From CAYJEQ01 sp964369235 (lineage in GTDB: Bacteria; Bacillota; Clostridia; Oscillospirales; Ruminococcaceae): a DNA stretch of 10,057 bases. Made by a program: the position numbers and the translations under genes. Location of the stretch: the NCBI GenBank assembly GCA_964369235.1, contig CAYJEQ010000085.1, positions 1 to 10,057 of the forward strand, given 5' to 3'. The first letter of the stretch is position 1. Each line of letters opens with the position of its first letter. Shown piece after piece: positions 1-6,466 of this stretch. The notes beneath the pieces were generated by a model, which did not search any database, was not told where the DNA came from, and worked only from the letters and a program-made list of their open reading frames with translations.

Positions 1-34
1 CCACCTTACTTTTATCGTCAGATAAAATGTACCC

Positions 35-58
35 ACTGTTTGAATAAATTCAAACAGT
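35..58. repeat. 10-bp perfect inverted repeat, 4-base loop
   Basis: ACTGTTTGAA at 35-44 pairs perfectly with TTCAAACAGT at 49-58 around the loop TAAA. No run of T follows on either strand, so it is not a standard intrinsic terminator. Role unknown. Confidence 0.6.
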
Positions 59-90
59 CTAGGAAGATGTGAATTATAGAGTGGTCAGTC

Positions 91-117
91 AGGGAAGGGC
101 TATATTCACCCTTCCCT
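91..117. repeat. 9-bp perfect inverted repeat
   Basis: AGGGAAGGG at 91-99 pairs with CCCTTCCCT at 109-117 around a 9-base loop. The stem is GC-rich compared with its surroundings but has no adjacent T-run. Role unknown. Confidence 0.55.
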
Positions 118-204
118 AACAACTGGGCACAGAACAATGAGATTTAGAACTCAGTCATTAACATAGACAGCCATTCTCTTGACTCTTCTTTATACAACTG
201 TTAT

Positions 205-240
205 TTGATATTACAGAGGTTTATATTTCTGTAATATCAA
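205..240. repeat. 12-bp perfect inverted repeat
   Basis: TTGATATTACAG at 205-216 pairs perfectly with CTGTAATATCAA at 229-240 across a 12-base loop. It could be an RNA hairpin or a protein-binding dyad. Nothing else in the window repeats it. Confidence 0.55.
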
Positions 241-432
241 AATCTTATCTTCTAATTAACATTTATCTAAAACAGCTCTCTCCCTGTCCCTAAGATTACA
301 TAGTAGTTATGACGAAAACTAAGTAAAAGTGAAAATTACCCATCTACTGAATTAAAATATCATAGAAAAAGTAAAGGTGGGAAATGCTTTGGGGGAATCA
401 AAAGGAACTGGCTGTAAGTTAGAAACTGAGTG

Positions 433-541
433 TATCCCCCTTTTGTCGTTTTAAGGGAGATTTTTAAGAGGGAGAATCGAAACTCCCTCTTAAATCACTT
501 TTTGGTACCTTTTGCGTGACGGCAAAAGGTACTGGGGGATA
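433..541. repeat. Nested composite inverted repeat (possible three-way junction)
   Basis: An outer arm, TATCCCCC at 433-440, is complementary to GGGGGATA at 534-541. Inside it are two perfect hairpins: 463-474 with 483-494 (12 bp, TTTAAGAGGGAG) and 505-515 with 522-532 (11 bp, GTACCTTTTGC). Together they would fold as a closed three-way junction. This could be a structured RNA or a palindromic intergenic element of a different family from copies A-C. No coding frame lies in it and no known RNA family is recognised. Confidence 0.55.
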
Positions 542-552
542 GGCTTATAAAC

Positions 553-729
553 AGACTACAGTAACACTGCTATGGGGCAAAGCCCCTTGCTGAGGCGCTG
601 TGGATTAGGGCTGAGTTAGTAGATTATAGTAGCAACTCCCTTAGCTGAGGTGCTGTGTCTTTGGGCAGAGTTAATCTATAGCAATAATCCTCCCATTATA
701 CTATTGCTATGATATAGATATGAGTTAAT
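553..729. repeat. Degenerate tandem repeat, about three units of 54-68 bp
   Basis: Three successive units can be aligned by eye: 553-620, 621-675 and 676-729. Units 1 and 2 share AGAyTAyAGTArCA at the start, GCTGAGGyGCTGTG in the middle and GAGTTArT at the end. Unit 3 keeps the CTATAGCAATAAT-like start, CTCCC and the terminal GAGTTAAT, but its middle has diverged. Unit 1 holds an extra GGGGC-AAA-GCCCC hairpin at 574-586. The units are not multiples of three and no frame is open through them. Confidence 0.5.
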
Positions 730-840
730 AAATAAAATCAATCACCACCTAAGAGCGAACACATAGGTTAACCCCTACATAACAACCGCAGAAATGGCAA
801 ATTTATATTATACTCCTACCTCATTAACCCAACCCCACAT

Positions 841-883
841 AAAAAAGCCATGACCGAGGATTTTCACCCTTTGCCATGGCTTT
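841..883 (-). terminator. Intrinsic terminator of the HD-domain gene
   Basis: On the minus strand a 9-bp stem (AAAGCCATG arms at 844-852 and 875-883) follows the HD gene stop codon by about 30 bases and runs directly into six T residues (complement of 841-846). The 22-base loop is long but the U-tract is good. Confidence 0.7.
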
Positions 884-912
884 ATATTGTTTAATTTGAT
901 AATACCCCTACC

Positions 913-1578
913 TTATAATAAGTCCAAACCATTAATCTCTAATTTAAACTGTAGTTTAAGGTAGTCAGCTGCACGACGACAAAGCATCATACGGGTAAGG
1001 AATATCTCAAAATAATCCATAACTGCGCAGATGGTGGTGTCAATCTTAAGATGTAGAGTGTAGGTGGCTGCCTGCTTATCCAGTATGACTTTACATTCCT
1101 CAACAGCGTAGTTAACTCTGTCGTGTATGTCAAAGGTAGAAGGATCGGTACCACGAACTCTACTGCGTCTAACATCACTTTTATCTGCAAGAATAAGGGC
1201 AGCTGCCACCGAGCCTGTTGGGGAGGAAGTGCCTTCATCGTGATTACCTATTGCCATAATTATAGTGGCAATTTCCTCAGGCGCCATTCCCATACGCTCT
1301 AATAGGGTAAAAGCCATAACTGCACCACTTTGAGCGTGGTCAATACGGTTAATAACATTTCCTATGTCGTGTAGGTAGCCAGCTATAGCAGCAAGCTCTG
1401 CTGTACGGCTGTCATAACCTAATTCTGTAAGTAAGCCTTGGGCAGCTTTTGCCACCTTGGTCACATGGGCAAAGGAGTGTTCGGTGTATCCTAGTTTTGT
1501 TAGCATATAGTCTGCTGACACTATGTAGGTCTTAATATGCTCGTTATTTTTAATATCTTCAAAGGTAATTAGTGACAT
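913..1578 (-). CDS. HD-domain phosphohydrolase (predicted)
   Basis: A 221-residue soluble protein of the HD metal-dependent phosphohydrolase superfamily. Expected metal ligands are visible: His38 in SFAHV, the His70-Asp71 doublet in GYLHDIGN, and Asp132 in ILADKSDVRRSRVR. A further GNHDEG (His113-Asp114) resembles five- or six-histidine HD variants. The C-terminal half (FDIHDRVNYAV and DYFEIFLTRM) matches my memory of a conserved clostridial HD family whose substrate is not established. A GTG start at 1590 is possible, but it lies inside the AAAGGTGGG ribosome binding site (1586-1594). The ATG at 1576-1578, seven bases downstream of that site, is therefore preferred. The gene is divergent from cls and followed by its own terminator, so it is probably monocistronic. 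Family confident, substrate unknown. Confidence 0.85.
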   Translation of the reverse strand: MSLITFEDIKNNEHIKTYIVSADYMLTKLGYTEHSFAHVTKVAKAAQGLLTELGYDSRTAELAAIAGYLHDIGNVINRIDHAQSGAVMAFTLLERMGMAPEEIATIIMAIGNHDEGTSSPTGSVAAALILADKSDVRRSRVRGTDPSTFDIHDRVNYAVEECKVILDKQAATYTLHLKIDTTICAVMDYFEIFLTRMMLCRRAADYLKLQFKLEINGLDLL

Positions 1579-1647
1579 AAATTTACCCACCTTTCTAAAA
1601 ATAGATAGTATTTTCTTTTAAGAGTAGATTTTTTTATTAAAATTAGT

Positions 1648-1661
1648 TATAATATATTATA
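1648..1661. promoter_or_regulatory. Palindromic TATAAT: possible back-to-back -10 boxes
   Basis: A 14-bp perfect palindrome, TATAATATATTATA, lies between the divergent HD and cls genes and supplies a consensus -10 hexamer on each strand (1648-1653 plus, 1656-1661 minus). No good -35 box is visible at 16-18 bases for either, so promoter assignment is tentative. Confidence 0.3.
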
Positions 1662-1769
1662 CACTTAATATACCCTTAGTTAGTAGACAATATGTTAATT
1701 TTATTTAAAAAACTATAAACTACTAATAATAGGTATATTTTCATATGTTTAGAGAAAGGCAGGTTTACA

Positions 1770-3302
1770 ATGTTTCTTCGTAAAATCCTTAGAGTTCTCT
1801 TAAGCCGAGCAGTTATAGTATCACTGTTAATACTATTCCAGCTTGCTTTTTTAATGTCTATACTACTAAGCCTAACAGAATATGCTGGTAATATTCTACT
1901 TGTATTCCAGTTTATAAGTTTTGTGGCTGCTGTTTATGTAATTGCCAAGGACGAAAACCCTTCCTATAAAATTGCTTGGGTGGTGGTAATGGTTACCCTA
2001 CCAGTATTCGGTGGGCTGTTCTATTTAATGTGGGGCAACAAAACCCTATCCCATAAACAATCAAAGCAGATTGATTTTATTGAGGATAGAATACTTACAA
2101 ACCTACCCTGCTCTAATAAATCCCTAAATAGCTTAAAGGACAGTGACCCACAGCTTGCCACACAGGCTAAGTATGTAATGGATATAGCAAAATCTCCCCT
2201 GTGGCAGAACACCACAGCAGAGTATTTCCATCTAGGAGAGGATAAGTATCAGGAGATGTTAGTCCAGCTAAAAAAAGCCGAAAAATTCATCTTTATGGAG
2301 TATTTTATTATTGAGGAAGGTGTAATGTGGGAAGGCTTACTGGAAGTCCTATCAGAAAAAGCTGGCCAAGGGGTAGATGTTCGCATTATGTATGATGATG
2401 TAGGTTGCCTACAAACACTGCCTTATAATTACCACAATAAACTACAGTCTTTAGGCATAAAGGTAACAGTATTTAACCCCTTTAAGCCCCATATAAATAT
2501 TGCCATGAACTATCGTGACCACCGAAAAATCTGTGTAATCGATGGCAATGTAGGATTTTGTGGGGGGATAAACCTTGCTGATGAATACATTAACCATTAC
2601 GAAAAACACGGCCACTGGAAGGACACTGCTGTTATGATTACAGGTAGTGGGGTGTGGAGTTTAACCATGCTGTTTCTATCTGTGTGGGACAGTGTAAACG
2701 GCATTACCAACACCGATTATGATAGCTATAAACCAACTATAGAGATGGAAAGTCAGGGATATGTTCAGCCTTATGGGGATACCCCTCACGATATTTACAA
2801 TGTGGCAGAGTATAGTTATTTCCATATGATTAATCGTGCCACCGATTATCTATACATTACCACCCCTTATCTAATTATCGATAATGAGATGATTACAGCT
2901 TTAAAGCTAGCAGCTCAAAGTGGTGTTGATGTTAGGATAATAACCCCCCATGTGGCAGACAAATGGTATGTACACATGATGTCCCAAGCCTTCTATTCTC
3001 CTTTGGTAAAAGCAGGAGTTAGAATATATGAATACACCCCAGGATTTGTCCATGCTAAAATGATCGTGTCCGACGATAAGGTGGCAAGTGTGGGAACGGT
3101 AAACATGGACTTTAGAAGTTTCTTTTTACATTATGAATGTGGAATACACTTCTACCAAAGCCCAGTGGTCACTACCGTTAAGGAAGATATTCTAGCTACT
3201 TTGGAAAAATCCAAGGAATTTACCCTAGAGGACTGTAACAACATCCCAATAAGCAGAAGAATACTAAGTGCAATGCTTAGGATTTTTGCTCCAATGATGT
3301 AA
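1770..3302 (+). CDS. cls: Cardiolipin synthase
   Basis: A 510-residue membrane-bound phospholipase D-superfamily enzyme. Bacterial Cls enzymes of this type join two phosphatidylglycerols into cardiolipin plus glycerol at the cytoplasmic membrane. Three hydrophobic segments are seen near residues 13-35, 41-59 and 67-88, the last ending in the typical LPVFGGLFYLMWG. Both HKD motifs are intact: His251-Lys253-Asp258 (HRKICVID, followed by GNVGFCGGINLADEY) and His428-Lys430-Asp435 (HAKMIVSDD, followed by SVGTVNMDFRSF). Length fits the roughly 480-510 residues usual for the family. The ATG follows AGAAAGGCAGG with normal spacing. No clear terminator is seen before the antiporter gene 117 bases downstream, so partial co-transcription is possible. 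Very sure of the family; the paralogue (ClsA or other) cannot be told. Confidence 0.95.
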   Translation: MFLRKILRVLLSRAVIVSLLILFQLAFLMSILLSLTEYAGNILLVFQFISFVAAVYVIAKDENPSYKIAWVVVMVTLPVFGGLFYLMWGNKTLSHKQSKQIDFIEDRILTNLPCSNKSLNSLKDSDPQLATQAKYVMDIAKSPLWQNTTAEYFHLGEDKYQEMLVQLKKAEKFIFMEYFIIEEGVMWEGLLEVLSEKAGQGVDVRIMYDDVGCLQTLPYNYHNKLQSLGIKVTVFNPFKPHINIAMNYRDHRKICVIDGNVGFCGGINLADEYINHYEKHGHWKDTAVMITGSGVWSLTMLFLSVWDSVNGITNTDYDSYKPTIEMESQGYVQPYGDTPHDIYNVAEYSYFHMINRATDYLYITTPYLIIDNEMITALKLAAQSGVDVRIITPHVADKWYVHMMSQAFYSPLVKAGVRIYEYTPGFVHAKMIVSDDKVASVGTVNMDFRSFFLHYECGIHFYQSPVVTTVKEDILATLEKSKEFTLEDCNNIPISRRILSAMLRIFAPMM

Positions 3303-3419
3303 GGCTGTCCATATAGGACGAAACACTGTATGTATCTTTCCAGCTAATAGGCTGGAGGGTTCATTATATAAACGCCTAATAGGCTATAAGCAAAACTTGA
3401 AAGGAAATATTTTTAAACC
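3303..3419 (+). other. cls-nhaC spacer with small hairpins and a repeated CTAATAGGCT
   Basis: Three short hairpins stand in a row: GTCC/GGAC at 3307-3319, TCCAGC/GCTGGA at 3339-3356, and GCCT/AGGC at 3374-3384. The second and third share the direct repeat CTAATAGGCT. None ends in a T-run. The ribosome binding site AAAGGA (3400-3405) then precedes the antiporter ATG by 14 bases, a long gap. It could be a regulatory leader of the antiporter gene. It is too short for a lysine riboswitch, and I do not recognise it as any named class. Confidence 0.3.
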
Positions 3420-4928
3420 ATGGAAATGATTGAAGTTGGATTTTTATCCATACTGCCACCGATAATTGCAATCGGTCTGGCACTAATTACAAAGGAGGTA
3501 CTATCCTCACTGCTAATAGGTATATTATCAGGAGGATTAATATACGCTACACAAACAGGCATGAACGCCTTTGGTGCTGTAGAGGTAACCTTCTCCCTAA
3601 TGGGAAGCAAAATTGGCGATAATGCTAACATACTGCTATTTTTAGCACTGCTAGGCTCTCTAGTAGTAGTAACTTCTAAAGCAGGTGGATCAGCAGCTTA
3701 CGGCAGATGGGCATCAAGCAAGATTAAAACCAAATCTGGCGCCCTACTATCCACCTACATACTAGGTGCACTTATCTTCATAGATGATTACTTTAACTGC
3801 TTAACAGTAGGTACAGTAATGAAACCTGTAACCGATAAGCACAATATCTCCCGTGAGAAACTAGCTTATGTAATAGATGCAACTGCTGCACCTATCTGTA
3901 TAATCGCTCCAGTATCTAGCTGGGCAGCAGCTATTATCTCCCAGATTGAAGCTGCGGAAGTAGCAGATCCAATGGGTGTTTTTGTAGCTTCTATCCCTTA
4001 TAACCTATATGCAATACTAACTCTGATTATGGTGTGTGTAATCTGTCTGTCCAATCTAGATTTTGGGCCTATGACTAAGTTTAACACCCTACAACAGGTA
4101 GATGCAGACAAGGAAAACTCAGAAGAAGTTAACCTAAAAGGTAAAGTTCGTGACCTTATTATCCCTATTGTAGCACTTATTGTATTCTCTGTAGTAGCTA
4201 TGCTATATGTTGGTGGATACACCATTGGTGGTGATATGTCCATTGCCGAAGGTTTTGGCAATACTGATGCTTCTGTATCCTTAGTATATGGTGGCTTTGG
4301 GGCTTTAGTAGTTAGCTTTATCCTATACATCCCAAGAAAAATCATGACCTTCCATCAGTTTATGGAGTGCATTGTTGAGGGTATCAAATCTATGGCTGCT
4401 GCCTTCTCCATTCTAATTATGGCTTGGACAATTAGTGGTGTTTGCCGTGATCTACTAGGCACTGGTGAATATGTAGGTGAACTGGTTAAATCCAGCAACA
4501 TTCCAGTATTTATCATTCCAGCTATTGTATTTGCTGTAGCCGCTTTCCTATCCTTCTCCATGGGTACTGCATGGGGTACATTTACAATCCTTATCCCTAT
4601 TGTTGCTATTATTTGCAGCGAATCTGCACCAGAACTACTGGTAATGACTCTATCTGCTACTCTAGCTGGCTCGGTATTTGGTGACCACTGTTCCCCAATC
4701 TCCGACACCACAATTCTAGCTTCCACAGGGGCTGGTTGTAACCACATTAACCATGTATCCACCCAGATACCATATGCAGTGGTAGTTGCTGTGTGTAGCT
4801 TTATCGGTTATATCGTTGCAGGTCTAACCTATAATATGGGTATAATGACCAATATACTAATTACCCTAGCAGTATCCATCGGTCTGCTAATAGTTACCCT
4901 AAAGGTACTACACAAAAAATTTGCTTAA
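3420..4928 (+). CDS. nhaC: NhaC-family Na+/H+ antiporter
   Basis: A 502-residue polytopic membrane protein of the NhaC family. Signature stretches are present: LPPIIAIGLALITKEV near the N-terminus, FIDDYFNCLTVGTVMKPVTDK (about 120-140), LSFSMGTAWGTFTILIPI (about 377-394), and GSVFGDHCSPISDTTILAS (about 418-436) followed by CNHINHVSTQIPYA. About 11-13 hydrophobic segments are interrupted by a charged loop near 225-245. Family members exchange sodium for protons; others are malate/lactate or candidate lysine carriers, so the exact substrate is open. An in-frame TAA just upstream limits the start to ATG 3420 or ATG 3426. The AAAGGA site is 14 bases before the first, making 3420 the nearer choice. 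Copy A begins eight bases after the stop codon and a strong terminator follows that. Confidence 0.9.
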   Translation: MEMIEVGFLSILPPIIAIGLALITKEVLSSLLIGILSGGLIYATQTGMNAFGAVEVTFSLMGSKIGDNANILLFLALLGSLVVVTSKAGGSAAYGRWASSKIKTKSGALLSTYILGALIFIDDYFNCLTVGTVMKPVTDKHNISREKLAYVIDATAAPICIIAPVSSWAAAIISQIEAAEVADPMGVFVASIPYNLYAILTLIMVCVICLSNLDFGPMTKFNTLQQVDADKENSEEVNLKGKVRDLIIPIVALIVFSVVAMLYVGGYTIGGDMSIAEGFGNTDASVSLVYGGFGALVVSFILYIPRKIMTFHQFMECIVEGIKSMAAAFSILIMAWTISGVCRDLLGTGEYVGELVKSSNIPVFIIPAIVFAVAAFLSFSMGTAWGTFTILIPIVAIICSESAPELLVMTLSATLAGSVFGDHCSPISDTTILASTGAGCNHINHVSTQIPYAVVVAVCSFIGYIVAGLTYNMGIMTNILITLAVSIGLLIVTLKVLHKKFA

Positions 4929-4935
4929 ATAAAGC

Positions 4936-5129
4936 TATATAAAGCCTGCTGAACAACCTAAAAACACACTTATAGGTTTATTTAATATGTTTTTGGGTGT
5001 TTCAGGGTGCAAAGTTTTTAATCCATTATTATAAAAACTTTGCACTCTGAATTCATTTATAAACCTCAAAACGCCCTTGTTTTGAGATACTGTGTGCTTA
5101 GCACCCAGTTATTCAGTAAGCATTATATA
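4936..5129 (+). mobile_element. MITE-like modular palindromic element, copy A
   Basis: This 194-bp non-coding element is flanked by imperfect terminal inverted repeats of 22 bp (4936-4957 and 5108-5129, 18 of 22 matching). The left end begins TATATAAAGCCTGCTGAA and the complement of the right end begins TATATAATGCTTACTGAA. Internal hairpins are: h1 4956-4998 (two mismatches in this copy), h2 5007-5045 (14-bp perfect stem GTGCAAAGTTTTTA), h4 5065-5086 (CTCAAAAC/GTTTTGAG), and h6 5089-5109 (one mispair). Hairpins h3 and h5 of copy B are missing. It starts eight bases after the nhaC stop codon, upstream of the terminator. TA-rich ends would fit a TA target as in IS630/mariner-type elements, but this is inference. 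Confidence 0.8.
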
Positions 5130-5151
5130 ATAATCCACATCTCAGTATTAG

Positions 5152-5198
5152 AGGACGGTAGAACAATTTAGATTGTTCTACCGTCCTTTTTGTTTTTT
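5152..5198 (+). terminator. Strong intrinsic terminator, probably of nhaC
   Basis: A 16-bp perfect stem (5152-5167 with 5172-5187, AGGACGGTAGAACAAT) with a 4-base loop TTAG is followed by TTTTTGTTTTTT. It is the first proper terminator on the plus strand after nhaC, 220 bases past its stop, with copy A lying between. Confidence 0.9.
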
Positions 5199-5316
5199 GC
5201 CACTGTTGATATTATATGTAGTTAATTAAGGCTATGTCTTTAAAAAAGTTGTTCTATATCAACCCATATAATTTTACCCCAATATTTAATAAAGAAGCTA
5301 AAAAGTCTATAAATAT

Positions 5317-5358
5317 AGTCAACTACCAGTTGACTTAATAAAATCAACTGATTATTCC
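5317..5358 (+). promoter_or_regulatory. Promoter with operator-like dyad for the XRE regulator
   Basis: AGTCAACT (5317-5324), ACC, AGTTGACT (5328-5335) is a perfect 8-bp dyad. A third half-site, ATCAACT, lies at 5343-5349. The right arm of the dyad contains TTGACT (5330-5335), a good -35 hexamer. Seventeen bases further is TATTCC (5353-5358), a poor -10. An XRE protein binding this dyad would block its own promoter, so autoregulation is the natural guess. Inference from position only. Confidence 0.45.
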
Positions 5359-5436
5359 TTTATTTTTCTGAGGATTTGATTTATTATATAGGTAGGTAGC
5401 AGTAATCAAATAGGTAATTCTTAAGGAGGTAATGTT

Positions 5437-5898
5437 GTGAATCAGATAGAAATAGGAAAATTTATTGCTAATCAAAGAAAAGAGATAGGTTTAACCCAAG
5501 CACAATTAGCTGAACAATTAGCTATTACCAATAGGGCTGTTTCCAAGTGGGAAACAGGTAAAAGTATGCCCGATGTATCTATAATGCTACAGCTATGTGA
5601 AATCTTAGGGATAACTGTTAACGACTTATTATCTGGAAAGAAACTAAATACCCAAGAAGAAAAAATAGAAAATGAAAAACATATACTATCAATGTTACTG
5701 GCAAAAAAGGAGCTTAAGCGAGTTAGAATGTGCGCAGGTGTATTAATATTTGTGGGACTGACTCTATCCACTTCCTTCACATCTATAATGGCAGAAACTT
5801 TATTTGAAAAAACCCTAACCTTTACCATTGGTGCTGTAGCTTGGGGCTATGGGGTTTGGCTTAATCTTAAAATTGCCAACACACTTAAGGATATGTAG
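5437..5898 (+). CDS. XRE-family transcriptional regulator with C-terminal membrane segments
   Basis: A 153-residue protein. Residues about 7-61 form a Cro/C1-type helix-turn-helix (FIANQRKEIGLTQAQLAEQLAITNRAVSKWETGKSMPDVSIMLQLCEILGITVNDLLSG), a textbook HTH_3 domain. A charged linker (about 68-97) leads to two hydrophobic segments, about 98-119 and 125-146, so the regulator is probably anchored in the cytoplasmic membrane and may sense a membrane or envelope signal. The GTG start is fixed by AAGGAGGT six bases upstream. The gene stands alone: a terminator lies before it and convergent genes after it. A dyad at 5317-5335 overlaps its likely promoter. The DNA-binding domain is certain; targets and signal are unknown. 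Confidence 0.9.
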   Translation: MNQIEIGKFIANQRKEIGLTQAQLAEQLAITNRAVSKWETGKSMPDVSIMLQLCEILGITVNDLLSGKKLNTQEEKIENEKHILSMLLAKKELKRVRMCAGVLIFVGLTLSTSFTSIMAETLFEKTLTFTIGAVAWGYGVWLNLKIANTLKDM

Positions 5899-5953
5899 AG
5901 GCTTTCGCTAGGAATATAGTTAGTTATTTAGCAAATGTTGTGGTAAAATTATA

Positions 5954-5994
5954 TGAGGTGACTTCCCTCGCCTAGGGCGAGGGAAGTCGCCTCA
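5954..5994. repeat. Near-perfect 19-bp inverted repeat downstream of the XRE gene
   Basis: Bases 5954-5972 pair with 5976-5994 around a 3-base loop TAG; the only non-Watson-Crick position is a G-T pair. The GC-rich stem (core ACTTCCCTCGCC) contrasts with AT-rich flanks. It follows the regulator stop codon by 55 bases, but no T-run follows on the plus strand. It may end the transcript or protect its 3' end. It resembles none of the hairpins in copies A-C. Confidence 0.6.
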
Positions 5995-6035
5995 ACAATT
6001 AATATACAATCTTACAGTTATGGAAATAGGCTTTT

Positions 6036-6090
6036 AAAACAAACTAAACAGGGTATATTCTCTCCAACTAGGGAGGGAATATACCCTGTT
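6036..6090 (-). terminator. Terminator of the 118-residue protein gene
   Basis: A 19-bp stem with one mismatch (6047-6065 with 6072-6090; core AACAGGGTATATTC) and a 6-base loop lies 20 bases past the stop codon. On the minus strand it is followed by the T-rich TAGTTTGTTTT (complement of 6036-6046). It may also stop transcription arriving from the XRE gene. Confidence 0.75.
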
Positions 6091-6109
6091 ATTTAATAGA
6101 TGATAAATA

Positions 6110-6466
6110 TTAATCATCTTTTTCCTTATGTATAACAATATGGAATTTCTCATCAGTTACGGTTACCAGTGCTCCAGAGATAATCTGTCCAACTAGATTT
6201 AGTTGGATTTCATAATCAGGATCGCTTTCCCCTAATAGCTCCCAGAAAGTACCTGTGTAGCCAATGTTTCTATCTACTGGGTTTAACAGTTCTTCCAGTC
6301 TATCTACCTTTCGTCTAAATTTAGCATCGTAATCACCCTCTACGGTAATGGTAAACTCCTCATGGTCATACTTAATGTTAATAGTGATGTCATGGGCCCC
6401 TACACTAAAACAAAAAGCCTCCAGCTCATCGGTGATTTTAGAGATTTTTCTGCGAAGATGTTTCAT
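6110..6466 (-). CDS. Conserved-looking small cytoplasmic protein, function unknown
   Basis: A 118-residue soluble protein without signal peptide or membrane segment. It starts with a basic helix (MKHLRRKISKITDELEAFCF), then alternating strands (ITINIKYDHEEFTITVEGDY), a second helix rich in charge (FRRKVDRLEELLN), the aromatic YTGTFWELLGE, and a C-terminal strand-helix-strand part (YEIQLNLVGQIISGALVTVTDEKFHIVIH). The style recalls a small alpha/beta family found in Clostridia, but I cannot name it and see no catalytic motif. ATG 6466 has AGAAAGGA (6478-6485) eleven bases upstream. It has its own terminator. Its promoter side is shared with copy B, so its transcript could begin in or read through that element. 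Confidence 0.75.
   Translation of the reverse strand: MKHLRRKISKITDELEAFCFSVGAHDITINIKYDHEEFTITVEGDYDAKFRRKVDRLEELLNPVDRNIGYTGTFWELLGESDPDYEIQLNLVGQIISGALVTVTDEKFHIVIHKEKDD

Larger units (their letters stand above)
1..912. other. Gene-free, hairpin-rich intergenic region
   Basis: I see no credible coding frame on either strand over about 900 bases. The region instead contains a series of unrelated inverted repeats: 35-58, 91-117, 205-240, a nested structure at 433-541, a small GGGGC/GCCCC hairpin at 574-586 and degenerate tandem repeats at 553-729. Only the hairpin at 844-883 has an obvious role, as terminator of the minus-strand HD gene. The others lack U-tracts. No tRNA or known riboswitch is recognised. 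The upstream neighbour is outside the window, so whether 1-250 is somebody's untranslated region cannot be judged. Confidence 0.6.
5130..5436. other. Gene-free stretch between copy A and the XRE regulator
   Basis: No gene is seen in this 307-base, strongly AT-rich stretch. It holds the nhaC terminator (5152-5198), then about 110 bases with nothing recognisable, then the dyad and promoter of the regulator (5317-5358) and its ribosome binding site AAGGAGGT at 5423-5430. Confidence 0.6.

Noticed and set aside
987..1238. Minus-strand 83-codon frame inside the HD gene
   Set aside because: It overlaps the HD-domain gene in another frame; the HD frame carries all the metal-binding motifs.
4355..4762. 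Minus-strand frame of 135 codons inside nhaC
   Set aside because: It lies wholly within the well-conserved antiporter gene, its translation has no protein-like pattern, and it has no ribosome binding site.
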